Shown here: positions 1 through 9,376 of the stretch, piece after piece
Layout: every line of letters begins with the position of its first letter
Position numbering within the stretch: position 1 is the first letter of the stretch
Assembly (NCBI GenBank): GCA_965200835.1
Contig: OZ241390.1
Coordinates: 1,054,001-1,118,000, forward strand
From: JAPPFW01 sp965200835
GTDB taxonomy: Bacteria; Actinomycetota; Acidimicrobiia; Spongiisociales; Spongiisociaceae
Direction: 5' to 3'
Length of the DNA stretch: 64,000 nt
Notes under the pieces: model-generated
Database searches by the model: none
The model's input: the letters and a program-made list of their open reading frames with translations, nothing else
Told to the model about the DNA's origin: nothing
Translations under genes and position numbers: made by a program

Positions 1-768
1 CTTGTCATCTATCGGATTGCAGGCCGCGGAGGCAGCTGCTGCCACCTGCTCCAGAACCGGGCCGCTCGGGGACTCACCTACCAGTGCAGCTTCCGCGTCC
101 GGTACACGGACCACCGTAGGGGCTACCGCCCCAAGCGCGATGGCGACTGCCGTGCAGCGGCCGTCCTCATCGAGCGACACCCTCACACCGGCGCCAACTA
201 CCGCGATGTCCATCTCGGTTCTGGGTATGAACCTCAGATATGCGTCAGAGGTCCGGGGAGGGGGACGGTCGAAGTGGAACTCGACCACGAACTCCCCCTG
301 GCCGAGGGAGGTCCGGCCGGGACCGGTCACCACCGAGGCCACCGGGGCCGTCCTGGTGCCATCCGGTCCGGCGATCACCGCCCGGCCGTCATTCACCACC
401 ATGGCCGGCACGCTGTCGGCGGCGGGCGAGGCATTGCACAGGTTGCCTCCCAGGCTGGCGCGGCTCTGGATCTGGTCGGATCCGATCAGGGCGGCGGCTT
501 CGACCAGCCCGGGCAGGTCGGCCACCAGGCCGGTCTCCTCCGTTAGGCGCACGGCGGGAACGGCTGCTCCCACCACCCAAGTGTCCCCTGCCAGACGCAG
601 GTCGCTTGCTCGCGATATCCGTTTGAGGTCCACCGCGATGTCCGGTTCGGGGCGACCCATCCGCAGCTGCGGAATGAAGTCGGTTGCTCCCGCGTAGACC
701 GTCGCGTTGGGTTCGCCGACCAGGCGCGAGACGGCTTCCTGGATGGATCTGGGAGCCACGTATCTCAC
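1..768 (-). CDS. FAD-binding subunit of a xanthine dehydrogenase/CO dehydrogenase-type molybdenum hydroxylase (partial, 3' end outside window)
   Basis: This gene runs off the left edge, so 256 codons are visible and the C-terminus is missing. It starts at a GTG at 766-768, because no in-frame ATG lies upstream and a nearby ATG opens only a seven-codon frame. The product matches the CoxM/CutM family: AGATD near residue 27 and LGGNLCNASPAAD near residue 105, the two FAD-contacting loops of these subunits. In known complexes it passes electrons from the molybdenum and 2Fe-2S subunits to FAD during oxidation of purines, CO or N-heterocycles. The partner subunits would lie to the left and cannot be seen. 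The substrate is unknown. Confidence 0.85.
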   Translation of the reverse strand, partial: MRYVAPRSIQEAVSRLVGEPNATVYAGATDFIPQLRMGRPEPDIAVDLKRISRASDLRLAGDTWVVGAAVPAVRLTEETGLVADLPGLVEAAALIGSDQIQSRASLGGNLCNASPAADSVPAMVVNDGRAVIAGPDGTRTAPVASVVTGPGRTSLGQGEFVVEFHFDRPPPRTSDAYLRFIPRTEMDIAVVGAGVRVSLDEDGRCTAVAIALGAVAPTVVRVPDAEAALVGESPSGPVLEQVAAAASAACNPIDDK

Positions 769-935
769 GCTGCCACCGCCGTCATACTGCTCCTTCCCAG
801 TGGAGTCCTGGACTTCCTAATCTGAGGTCTTCAAACGAGTAGCACGGTACCACGTAGGTACGACAACCACCTGTCCCCCATGCTCAGGGAGTCAGGCAAG
901 CGTGAGGACTGTGTCCCTCCGAACGACTGCTTCTT

Positions 936-1385
936 CTACCAAGGGGAGGGCGGCTGGGCGGTCAACCGTTCGCTCAACGCCGTCGTTCTGTCCTGGTTGG
1001 CGAACACCTGCGTCCTGGTCTCGGTCACCAGGTCCCGGATCTCGTGGACCACCTTCTGTGTATCGGTGACTTTCCGCTCCAGCGTCGAGACTCGGATATC
1101 TATGGTGTCCAGCCTGCGCGACACCGCGGAGATTCGTTCGATGTCGGCTACGGTCGCTTCCGATATCCGTTCGATGGTCCCAGTGGTGGCTTCGGCCAGA
1201 CGGCGGTCAACACTCGCCGATAACTCCACCAGTCGCCGTTCCAACTTATCTGACAATGTGTTGATCTGGACGGTGCGGTGAGCGATGATCGGCTGAGCAA
1301 ATATCCATAACACCCCGGCCACCCCGGCGAGGATAGTCAGCGCGGCGGTCACCAAATACAGAACCTGTTCCCACGATGTAAACAT
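936..1385 (-). CDS. Small membrane-anchored coiled-coil protein
   Basis: A 149-residue protein of unknown function. Residues 8-32 form one hydrophobic membrane segment. The rest is polar and heptad-like, rich in Leu, Ile, Arg and Glu, suggesting a long cytoplasmic or periplasmic coiled coil. A GAGAGGA ribosome site lies 7 nt before the ATG. The gene stands alone, preceded by an AT-rich promoter region. A similar short protein is encoded at 43280-43606: both begin with Ser-Trp-x-Gln-Val-Leu, then one membrane span and a coiled coil. No enzymatic motif is visible. Confidence 0.6.
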   Translation of the reverse strand: MFTSWEQVLYLVTAALTILAGVAGVLWIFAQPIIAHRTVQINTLSDKLERRLVELSASVDRRLAEATTGTIERISEATVADIERISAVSRRLDTIDIRVSTLERKVTDTQKVVHEIRDLVTETRTQVFANQDRTTALSERLTAQPPSPW

Positions 1386-1432
1386 GTCGTTATCCTCTCG
1401 TCTGCTACCTATTATCTAACAGATACTATATC

Positions 1433-1462
1433 ACTATGGCAAATCTTACTTATGTGTGTCAA
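1433..1462 (-). promoter_or_regulatory. Putative sigma70-type promoter for the coiled-coil gene
   Basis: On the minus strand a perfect TTGACA (1457-1462) is followed after 18 nt by CATAGT (1433-1438), about 50 nt upstream of the start at 1385. The surroundings are strikingly AT-rich compared with the flanking genes. TATAGT slightly further downstream is an alternative -10. Confidence 0.45.
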
Positions 1463-1530
1463 CCATCATCTTAGATCGGGTCGCTCGGTTGGGGAAGCCG
1501 GCCACCGGTGGAGAACTGGGAGCAGGGGGC

Positions 1531-2768
1531 TCACCTACCCCCTTCGTCCATCCGTCGACCCCTTCCGGCTATGAATACCGCTGCGGCCAGAACAGGCAGG
1601 ACCATGGCAAGAGCCGCCACCCTGACGTTCACGAGGGTGGCCACCGCGCCGTCGAGGAGGCAGGCCACCGGACGGAGGCCTAGAAAGGCTACCCCCCACA
1701 GCGCCATAACCCGACCGCGATGAGCCTCGGCCGCGTTGATCTGCACCAGGGTCGTCGACAGGCTTATGGAGATCATGTACATGATTCCCCCCACGAAGAG
1801 CGCGGCCAGGCCCACGATCGCGCTGGTGGACAACCCGAAGGTGACGATCGCCACCCCAAGCCCGTCATGGCCGCCGCGATACCTCGTCATGACGCCCGCA
1901 CCCTGGTCACGACGAAGGCAGCCGTCACCGCTGCGCCCAGCCCGAACACACCGATCAACACACCGGTGAAGGTGTCGGGCCGCTGGTAGATCTCGACCGT
2001 GAACGCGGGAGTAAGGTTGCTGACCGGATCGACGGCCGTGGCGACCGCGGCTACCGCGATCAGCAGAGGACCGATCAGGGGATCCTTCCTGACCAGACGG
2101 ATCGTGTCCAGGAACCGGGTGCGTTCCGAACCTTGGTGGCCTCCATGTCCCTCTGCCCTGACGATCATCACGGCACCGGCCAGGGCTAGGTAGGACAGGG
2201 CATTTATCGAAAAGGCCCAGGTGAACCCCATAACAAGGATTACGCCACTGCCGATCACCGGGCCGATGGCCCTTGCCAGATTGAAGGTTATGGCGTTTAG
2301 AGCCACCGCCGCCTGGAGGTCCTTACGCTCCACCAGCTGCGGGACGAGCGCCTGCTGAGCGGGGAGGAGGAAGGCCTTGGTGATGCTAAAGATCAAAGCC
2401 GTTCCGATCAACCACGCCGGAGTGACCTGACCTAGATAGGTAGCCAGAGCCAGCACCCCGCCGACCAACGAAGCTACCACCTGGGTAAGAATTATCAGCC
2501 TGCGCCGATCGAACCGGTCGGCTACCGAACCCGTCCACGGCGCCAGCACCATTACGCCTAAGAACTGACCAAAGGTGGTCATTGCCACCAGAAATGTCGA
2601 ACCGGTCAGCCGGTAGACGAGGAGTTCCAGGGCGATGTTCTGTATCCAGGTGCCGAGGCTCGACATCAGGTTCCCGGCGAAATAGGGGCCGAAGTTCCTC
2701 TGCAGGAGCAGGCGGTAGGGAGGGCTGGGTGAAGGATCCGGCCGGGGACCCTCTACATCAGCATCCAT
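1531..2768 (-). pseudogene. MFS exporter (MFS_3/EntS-like), interrupted by a frameshift
   Basis: Two adjoining frames together make a full-length (about 412 residue) major facilitator. The upstream part (1887-2768) carries roughly the first eight or nine transmembrane helices, including the loop 2-3 motif with DRFDRRR. The downstream part (1531-1890) carries the last helices and begins in a different frame at an ATGA overlap. The reading must slip by one base near 1887-1900 to restore the protein. As written neither half is a complete transporter. A genuine lesion or a sequencing indel are both possible; separate functional halves are unlikely in this family. The likely original role is efflux of a small molecule. 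Confidence 0.75.
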
Positions 2769-2838
2769 GGTCCGCCTCCCACCGTCGGTCTTCGGGAGCG
2801 GGCTTTCCTACTCGCTAGCTGGGTCGTTCGAGCGGTAC

Positions 2839-3831
2839 TCAGTCCGCCAGGCCCTGTTCCCTAAGTCGGGGAAGCACTCGGTAGCCGAGCAGCTCGATGG
2901 ACTCGAACCAGCGGTCGAACCTGAGCCGCAGATCGAAGACCAGGTGTTCCACCCCGACCGCGGCGAACTTGGCGACCTCTTCCACCACCTCCTCCGGTGA
3001 TCCGGCTATGAGGGGCCCTTCTATGTCCTTGGCCGTCTCGAAAACACCCGAAGGAGGCTTCACCCACCACTTGCCACGCTCGTTGGCCCATCTCAGCAAC
3101 CCGTCGATGTTGAGCCCCTCGAAGGCGTCTTCGTGAGTCCGGGCGATGGAGGTGGGGGGGATGACGGCCACCGTCGGGCGGCTCCGGCCAGCAGCCGCGG
3201 CCATCCGGTCCATCGCCTCGACCCGCTTTGCGATGGTGGCCAGGGTCGTCCGTCCCGGCATCCAGCCATCGCAGTAGCGAACCGCCCGGCGGGCCGAGGC
3301 GGGCGTGGAACCGCAATACCAGAAGGGAATATGGCCGGAGGGCTTCGGTTCTATCGAAATCCCTTCGAGCTCGTAATGGGCATCGCGATAGTCCACCCGG
3401 TCCTCGGTAAAGAGCCGCTTGAGAATGTGCGCGTTCGACTCGACCAATTCAGGACGGAAAATACCCCCCATACCGATAGCCTCGAACTCGTGATCGAAGC
3501 TCCCCGCCCCGTAGCCGAGGATGAGCCGGTCACCCACCAACCTCGCCAACGAACCGACTGACAGGGCTGTATGAATCGGATGCCGGAACGGGATGAGGGA
3601 CCCGGTACCGAGTGTGATGTGTTCGGTAACCGCCCCCGCCGCGGTAAGGGTGGTCAGGGCTTCGTAGAACACGATGTTGGGATTCTCGAGCTCGGCATGC
3701 GGCTCGAAGACCAGATGATCCCTTACCCAGAGGGAGTCGAATCCAAGTTCCTCGGCCAGCTGGGAGCCAGTCAGGATTCGCTCCCGACTGGCGTGAACCC
3801 CGAAGTGGGGAAGTAGTAAACCTAGCTTCAT
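2839..3831 (-). CDS. LLM-class flavin-dependent oxidoreductase (luciferase-like, probably F420- or FMN-dependent)
   Basis: A 330-residue protein of the bacterial luciferase-like fold. It starts MKLGLLLPHFG, typical of the first beta strand, has a GFDSLWVRDH segment near residue 35, and a GYGAGSFDHEFEA stretch near residue 105 that resembles the cofactor-binding region. Actinobacterial members often use F420, but the cofactor cannot be fixed from sequence. It is the last gene of a minus-strand run with a dihydroorotase-like gene and an alpha/beta hydrolase, so a role in the same catabolic route is plausible. Length and ends look intact. Confidence 0.82.
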   Translation of the reverse strand: MKLGLLLPHFGVHASRERILTGSQLAEELGFDSLWVRDHLVFEPHAELENPNIVFYEALTTLTAAGAVTEHITLGTGSLIPFRHPIHTALSVGSLARLVGDRLILGYGAGSFDHEFEAIGMGGIFRPELVESNAHILKRLFTEDRVDYRDAHYELEGISIEPKPSGHIPFWYCGSTPASARRAVRYCDGWMPGRTTLATIAKRVEAMDRMAAAAGRSRPTVAVIPPTSIARTHEDAFEGLNIDGLLRWANERGKWWVKPPSGVFETAKDIEGPLIAGSPEEVVEEVAKFAAVGVEHLVFDLRLRFDRWFESIELLGYRVLPRLREQGLAD

Positions 3832-3846
3832 AACGTCACATCTCCG

Positions 3847-5219
3847 TCACCGGGTGGGCTTCACGTGGCGCCCGTATCCGGGCAGTCCCTTGACAACTCC
3901 GTCACCGTAGATCTCCTCGCCCCTGAGAAAGGTACTCTCCACCGCTCCGACTACCTGCCGCCCGTTATATGGGATCCATCCGATCTTGGATAGCACATCC
4001 TCGTTGCGAATGGTCCATTCGGTGGCGGGATCGACGATCAGCAGGTCAGCATCGAAGCCCCGCTTCAGGTAGCCCTTGCTGGCGATATCGAAGGACCGGG
4101 CGGGCTCCTCCGCAGTCGATCTGACCATCCGCTCGATGGTGAGCTTGCCATGGTGTACCGCATCGAGCAGCAACGGGATCTGGTGCTGCACTCCAGGGGT
4201 TCCCGTGTGGGCGGCCCACATGTCCTCCCAACCCATGTCCTTCTCCGCCCTGGTATGGGGAGCATGGTCCGAGGAGACGATGTCGATCGTCCCGTCGTTG
4301 ACCGCTTCCCACACGGCTGCCCGATGATGGTCTGGTACCCAATAAGAGAGGCAGTAGGGACCTAGCTCGAGCACGTCGTCCCAGGTTCCGAGGAAGAGAG
4401 CCCAATGGTTGACCTCGGCGGTTACGGCTACTCCTTCCTCCTTGGCGCGACGGATCATCGCGATCCCCTCGGTGGTCTGGGCGTGGACGATGTGGAGTCG
4501 GCACCCGGTCGCTTTGGCCATCCGCAACAGGGTGGAGGTGGCCGTGTCCCAGATGATGCCGTCATAAGCGGCGAGGGTCTTGGCGTAAGCCTCGGGACTG
4601 CGGTCCCCTTTCTTCCAGTAACCCTGCTCCACATGATCCATCAACGCCTGGTCATGGGGATGGACCATGAATACCCGCCCGGTGGCCTTCACGTTCTCGA
4701 ACATCTGCAACAGGTGACCGTGGTCATGGATGCCCGTGCCAGCCGGATGCGGGTAGGTGCGTCCGGTATCCACCACCATATAGACCTTGAAGGCCGCTAC
4801 GCCAGCCTCGGCCATAGCCTCGGTCTCGCCATGGCTCGGAACCGGGTTGTGGTTGTAATCGACGATGCTCTTGGCTCTGTACAGGTCCAAAACTTCGTCG
4901 AGATAGGTCCTGGTAACAGTGGGGGATCGAGGTTGGGCATCCCGAAAATGGTGGTGACTCCCCCGGCCGCCGCGGCTCTGGTACAGGTGATCAGGTCCTC
5001 CTTGTGCGTGTACCCAGGATCCCGGGTATGCACGTGAACGTCGATCATGCCGGGCAGGACCAGCTTGCCAGTCGCATCCACCACTCGACGAGCATCCAGG
5101 TCGGCGGCACCGGCCCGACCGACTTCGACGATCCGCCCGCCCGCGATCAACAGGTCAGCTCGCTGCTGGCCCGAGCCGGATACCAGTGTCCCGCCCGTTA
5201 TTGCTAGGTCGTAGGTCAT
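3847..5219 (-). pseudogene. Dihydroorotase/hydantoinase-family cyclic amidohydrolase, frameshifted
   Basis: Two frames together encode one complete metal-dependent cyclic amidohydrolase. The 5' part (from 5219) contains DVHVHTRDPGYTHKED with the HxH metal ligands and reaches MPNLDPP. The 3' part continues from that point with the AFKVYM segment holding the lysine that is carboxylated in this family, the later HPH and VHAQ histidines, and SSDHAPH with the catalytic Asp. The shift falls at a run of five G at 4921-4925; one more base there restores Asp-Pro-Pro-Thr and an uninterrupted reading. The gene overlaps the next upstream one by four bases. Family members hydrolyse dihydroorotate, hydantoins or allantoin; the substrate here is unknown. 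Confidence 0.8.
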
Positions 5220-6142
5220 CTGACAACTCCTGGGGCTTGGCGGACCTGCACAGAGTCCCGGCTCAGGTGATCGGTCAACCAGGCCGTGATCTGGGGGATC
5301 ACAGTATCGGCGTATTGTGCGTAGGCACCGTAGTGCGTGGCGTGGCGTTGCATTATGAGCTTCTTGGGAGGGCGCGCCCGTTCGTATAGCGCAACCGCAT
5401 GGTCGGTAGGCGTGACCGGATCATCCTCCACCCCCACCACAAGAAGTGGTGCATCCTCGATGGTGCCCACCACATCGATCGGTTTATAGCTGAGTATTCC
5501 GTCCACGCTTCGCATCTGCACCTTGGTGGGAACCCTGGGGTTGACATCCTTCTTGACCTTGGTGGATCGCCATTCGGGTGCTGGAACCATGATCTCCTCA
5601 CGCGGGCTCACCAGGCGGCTCTCCCCGGTGGTCACCCGGCGGACCCGGTCGGCAGCCACGGCATCCAGCAGCTCGTACCATTCGTACTCGCGGCGCATCC
5701 GACGGAGCCAGTCCGCCCCGTCGGCTACCGGGACCTGCGACACGGCGCATCTGATTCGCGGGTCGGCGGCCGCGAGCAGGATGGCATTCCCTCCACCGGT
5801 TCCCCCGCTCCCGAACGTACCGATACTGTCCTCGTCGATATCGTCCCGGGATGCCAGATAGGTAACCGCATTGATCAGATCCTCCAGCTGGCGAGCGGGC
5901 AGCAGCAGATCCTGGGCACCCTCCGAACCGCCGAAACCGCGGTAATCGAAGATCAGCACCGCTATACCGGCCGCGGTGAACGCTTCGTGATAGGGAAGGT
6001 AGAGCCGAGCATCCTTGAGCCCCAACCACCCGGGTCCCTGGACGACCGCCGGGTAGGTATCCTCGGCTGGCCGGTCGGGCAGCCGGAGAATGGCAGAGAT
6101 GCGGTCGCCCTCCGAGTAGAACGAGACTGCTTCGGTCCTCAA
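5216..6142 (-). CDS. Alpha/beta hydrolase with an unusual nucleophile elbow
   Basis: A 308-residue alpha/beta hydrolase resembling dienelactone hydrolase/acyl-peptidase types. It has the oxyanion-side PGWLGLKD segment, FDYRGFGGSEG near residue 85, an Asp in VGVEDDPVTP near residue 240, and a His near residue 275 in ATHYGAY. The elbow reads FGSGGTGGGNA, so the position of the usual Ser in Gly-x-Ser-x-Gly is occupied by Thr (GGTGG) or the serine is displaced. Four bases overlap with the dihydroorotase gene imply translational coupling. A role in hydrolysing an ester or amide intermediate of the same pathway is inferred. Confidence 0.75.
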   Translation of the reverse strand: MRTEAVSFYSEGDRISAILRLPDRPAEDTYPAVVQGPGWLGLKDARLYLPYHEAFTAAGIAVLIFDYRGFGGSEGAQDLLLPARQLEDLINAVTYLASRDDIDEDSIGTFGSGGTGGGNAILLAAADPRIRCAVSQVPVADGADWLRRMRREYEWYELLDAVAADRVRRVTTGESRLVSPREEIMVPAPEWRSTKVKKDVNPRVPTKVQMRSVDGILSYKPIDVVGTIEDAPLLVVGVEDDPVTPTDHAVALYERARPPKKLIMQRHATHYGAYAQYADTVIPQITAWLTDHLSRDSVQVRQAPGVVR

Positions 6143-6196
6143 CTAATGCCTCTTCCCGGAAGATCGATCGAGGCTAGTTTCTTGAAGCATTGGTCG

Positions 6197-6960
6197 TTAG
6201 CCACATATGTTGGCGATACATAGTGCGTATACCTTGGTGCACCGGACGAGGTTATCGATCGAGACGACCTCTCCGTACTGGTCGTACACATCGTACACCC
6301 CGTCCTTTCGGATTCCGCCGGGACCATAGGTGAGCGAAGGCACCCCATATTCGTGGAGGATGGAAGTGTCGGCCGAGACATCGTACCGGTAGGGTTCCAC
6401 TGGCTGGGAGCGGGCACCGAATACTGCTCGATGGGCCTGCTCCACCGTCTGGACAAGCGGTTACTCGTCGCTGATCTCGTAGCCGTTGCGGCATAGGTAG
6501 AAGGAGAGCTCGGTCTCCAATTCCGGATCCTGTTCCACCAGATCGTCGAGAAATCCTCGGACCTGGCGGTGGATGTCCATGATGGTGGCGGTAGGAGGGA
6601 AGCGGAAGTCGAGGTACAGGGTGCAGCTCCGGGCCGGGTTGACCGCCGGCTGGAAAGGATTGCCACCTCGTATCGCTCCGAAACCGATCCGGGTCCCCAT
6701 GGTGGGATGGGAATGGCTGGCGGCGAACTCCGGCTCCCAGGCCCGGAAGGCATCCAGCACCCGGACGCCCTTGTGGATGGCATCGTCCCCGTGCTCCTTG
6801 GACCAGGTGTGACGGGAAATGCCTCGGGTGGTCACCTTGGCGAAGACGTAGCTCGAGTTGCCGGTCTGCACGCGCAAGCCGGTCGGTTCGCCGATTATGG
6901 CGGCGTCCGCCACCACCCCATGCTGAGCGGCGTACATGGTTCCCCATCCGCCTGCCCGGT
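6197..6960 (-). pseudogene. M20-family metallopeptidase/amidohydrolase remnant (5' truncated and with an in-frame stop)
   Basis: The C-terminal half to two-thirds of an ArgE/DapE/M20 enzyme is recognisable. ADAAIIGEPTG and the dimerisation domain come first, then a TAA at 6461-6463, then the same frame continues to VSADTSILHEYG and a natural end at YALCIANICG. The N-terminal part with the His-x-Asp zinc ligands is absent: homology stops near 6955-6960, where a repeat begins at 6965. The gene is therefore dead on two counts, truncation and nonsense. It would have hydrolysed a peptide, acyl-amino acid or carbamoyl compound, fitting the neighbouring amidohydrolase. Confidence 0.75.
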
Positions 6961-6964
6961 ACGT

Positions 6965-7090
6965 CGCCTCTGTCCGCCCGACCCGGACTGGTGGAGGCGG
7001 GGGAGGGATCCCGGTCGGGGGCAGTACCGGGGCCGTTTTTCGCGGTTTTATTCCGCGTGCCTGGGGGCTGCGCTAAGGGGGTCGGCCCGC
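6965..7090 (+). repeat. Intergenic repeat family, copy 1 (partial)
   Basis: This stretch matches 10490-10610. Shared segments include CGCCTCTGTCC, TGGTGGAGGCGGGGG, GGGATCCCGGTCGGGG, GTTTTTCGCGG and CTAAG followed by a GTCGG. Inside it CCCGACC and GGTCGGG form an inverted repeat, so a hairpin is possible. It abuts the broken end of the M20 gene and is followed directly by a fragment resembling a monooxygenase gene. The left part present in copies 2 and 3 is missing here. Its function is unknown. Confidence 0.65.
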
Positions 7091-7150
7091 CCCGGCGGCG
7101 GCGTGAGGGCGGACCGAGATCGCCCCATCCCACATCACCATCAGGAAACC
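7091..7150 (-). pseudogene. Short fragment of an FAD monooxygenase gene
   Basis: On the minus strand this 60-base stretch is closely similar to part of the intact monooxygenase gene at about 10930-10990. It encodes DGAISVRPHAAAG in one frame, the flavin-binding GD loop of that family. No coding continues on either side. Together with copy 1 of the repeat it looks like a deletion derivative of the region downstream of and inside a gene like 10688-11893. Confidence 0.55.
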
Positions 7151-7190
7151 CGCATCGCACGCGGGTCTTCGGTAACGTTACGGACCAGGG

Positions 7191-8318
7191 ATGAGCGGCC
7201 CACACATACAGTCCAAGCACCCGACTTCTGGTCACCGCGGTCACTCCGCCCTGAGATCATGGACGGGTGTGCTGCTAACTCTTGCACTACTCCTTGTTGC
7301 GGCCTGCTCGGGGATCGGCGAACCGGCCAGCGAGCGTACGGTCAAGGTCGGGTTCTTCGCCTTCTACCCTCCGATCAGCAATTCAGCGGATCCCGAGCCC
7401 GGTGCCGACGGTTTCGATACCCATGTCGGTTACGAGGCCGATCTGCTCACCGCGATCGAGGCCCTGGACGGCTTGGGTCTGCGGTTCGAGCGGCAGGGGA
7501 TCAGCTACTGGAACGATATATGGCTCGCACCGGCCACTTCCGAGTTCGATCTGGTGTGTGGCGGGATCACGATCCTCGAGTCGCGCACCGTGGACGCAGC
7601 AGGCGACCGGGTGGTGGCCTTTACGGATGGCCACATCGACTACCGCCAGTCCCTGCTGGTACGGACCGCCGATGCCGAGCGCTTGCCCGACCACACTGCC
7701 TTGCTCGCTACCGACGTGGTCGGGGTCCTGCCAAACACCACCGGAGAGGAGTGGCTTCTCCAACGTCTCCGTGTCGCCGACTCCGGGGGAAGGCTGGCCG
7801 AGGGCACCAGCGTGGAGACCGGGAACGGTGTGGTGATCGTCGAGTCCGGTGGCCAATCTGCCATCACCGCGGCAGGCGCTTCCCCGGAGCTCGCCGGCCG
7901 CACCCGACTGGTACCGGCCGATCCGACCCTGCCTCAGGTCCTGTATTTGGGAGACGAGCAGGGTACGCCGGTCACCGAGGAAGCCCTGGTTTCGGCCCTG
8001 CGTGATGGCCGGATCGATGCCCTGGCGAGAGGAGCGATCGACAACCATCAGGCGGCTCAGGCATCAGACGGCGGGTTCGCCGTGACCGCTCTGGACGAAC
8101 CCCCCGAACGGGGAGGCTGCGTGGTCGATGCGGATGACACCGAGCTACTCGACCTGCTGAACGAGGCGATCAATGCGCTGACCAACTCCGGTCGGGTCGG
8201 ATTCCCTCACTGGTTGGCCAATCCCGAGGTCTTCACGGAACGGGCCTTGCGGTGTTCGATCGTCAGGTCGGAGACCGACACGGTCGTTCACTGTTCCGGC
8301 GTCCCCGGAGCCGGATAA
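7191..8318 (+). CDS. Substrate-binding lipoprotein (amino-acid ABC transporter type, SBP_bac_3-like)
   Basis: A 375-residue exported protein. A hydrophobic segment near residues 27-39 ends in a lipobox, LLVAACS, so the mature form should be anchored through Cys. The mature part has the two-lobed family-3 pattern: VKVGFFAFYPP at its start, then VGYEADLLTAIEALDGLGL and WNDIWLAP, ending near FPHWLANPE. Such proteins deliver polar amino acids or related compounds to an ABC permease. No permease or ATPase gene adjoins it, so the partner must lie elsewhere or the protein acts as a sensor. It starts at ATG 7191, close after the repeat and monooxygenase fragment. Confidence 0.75.
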   Translation: MSGPHIQSKHPTSGHRGHSALRSWTGVLLTLALLLVAACSGIGEPASERTVKVGFFAFYPPISNSADPEPGADGFDTHVGYEADLLTAIEALDGLGLRFERQGISYWNDIWLAPATSEFDLVCGGITILESRTVDAAGDRVVAFTDGHIDYRQSLLVRTADAERLPDHTALLATDVVGVLPNTTGEEWLLQRLRVADSGGRLAEGTSVETGNGVVIVESGGQSAITAAGASPELAGRTRLVPADPTLPQVLYLGDEQGTPVTEEALVSALRDGRIDALARGAIDNHQAAQASDGGFAVTALDEPPERGGCVVDADDTELLDLLNEAINALTNSGRVGFPHWLANPEVFTERALRCSIVRSETDTVVHCSGVPGAG

Positions 8319-8366
8319 GACATCCGCTCCGGTCGCATCAGCGAGCGAACCTCCCAGCATCCCGCT

Positions 8367-9335
8367 CTAGGGAACCGGCTTCATACGCCTATTCCGCCAC
8401 TGGATGGTCGTAACCGAGTGAGCCACTTGCCGCCATCCCGCATCGAGGCCGAACTCCCCGAGGAGGGTGGAGGTCCGCCATTTCACCAGGTCGCTACGGC
8501 TCATACCCCGACGGTGGGCATAGGCTGCTAGCAGGCCGGCTGCGGTTGCTTGGGCCGCCACGTAGCCGGGCGGCTGCCCATAGGCATCCTTGTAGAGCTG
8601 GGCGAACCGCCGCCCCGACATCCCCACTCCCGGAGTCGAGGAGGTAGGTGCCCATTGGCTGGGACCCACCACTCCCTCCGCATAGGCCCCCAGCCGTTCG
8701 CCGAACTGGGGAACTCCCGCAGCCACGCACCCCAGCAGGGCGGGTTGTGCTCCACTCGACCTGACCTGCTTCACCAGCTCCACATCGCCCCGGAACCCGG
8801 TAGTGCTGAGAAGCGCGGCCGCTGGCTCCACCACTGGGACATCATCGGCGGCGGTCACCAGCGTGGCTTCCATACCCATCCGCCGGGCTTCACGAATTGC
8901 CCCTCGGGCGACGAAGGCGGAAAACGGCCCCTTGCCCGCGACCACCGCTACCCGCGAGATGTCCAGCCAACCGCAAAGCCTGACTGCCCCCACCAGGTAG
9001 GTGGAAGCCGGAGCCGCCAACTGCACCACCCCAGGCTTGGCAAGGTCGTCAGCTGAGCCGCCGTGGTTCCACAGCACCTTCCCGGCCCGACCCACCGCCG
9101 GCAACACCCGTCTCACCAAGCCGCTGCCATACGGGCCTAGCACCAACTGGATCTTGTCATCCCGCAGCCACCGGTAGTAGAGCTCGGTTACGGACAGTGG
9201 TGAGGCAGTCTCCACGAGCTCGAGGTCCACCCCGTCCATCCCAGCCCAGAGCCTGAGACCCCGAGCCGCCTCCCGGGCTTGCATGGCGAGCGGTCCCCGC
9301 AAGGGCAAGAGGACCGCCGCTCTCAGGTCAGCCAT
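8367..9335 (-). CDS. Periplasmic-binding-protein-like (Peripla_BP_6, leucine-binding type) without signal peptide
   Basis: A 322-residue protein with the type I periplasmic-binding fold, similar to branched-chain amino-acid binding proteins. It opens directly with AAVLLPLRGPLAMQAREAARGL, and has LVLGPYGSG near residue 85 and a GVVGPSQWAP segment near residue 215. There is no hydrophobic signal peptide or lipobox before the first strand. It is therefore probably cytoplasmic, or its true start was lost. Upstream (above 9335) is a short gap before the GIY-YIG gene, with no room for a missing leader in the same frame that I could recognise. The ligand is unknown. Confidence 0.65.
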   Translation of the reverse strand: MADLRAAVLLPLRGPLAMQAREAARGLRLWAGMDGVDLELVETASPLSVTELYYRWLRDDKIQLVLGPYGSGLVRRVLPAVGRAGKVLWNHGGSADDLAKPGVVQLAAPASTYLVGAVRLCGWLDISRVAVVAGKGPFSAFVARGAIREARRMGMEATLVTAADDVPVVEPAAALLSTTGFRGDVELVKQVRSSGAQPALLGCVAAGVPQFGERLGAYAEGVVGPSQWAPTSSTPGVGMSGRRFAQLYKDAYGQPPGYVAAQATAAGLLAAYAHRRGMSRSDLVKWRTSTLLGEFGLDAGWRQVAHSVTTIQWRNRRMKPVP

Positions 9336-9376
9336 TTCGCGATGCTCCAGGAGGTCACCAACAACGCCACAGCCGC

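Noticed and set aside
2..697. Open frame on the plus strand at the left edge
   Set aside because: It is antisense to the clear FAD-binding subunit, whose family motifs are on the minus strand.
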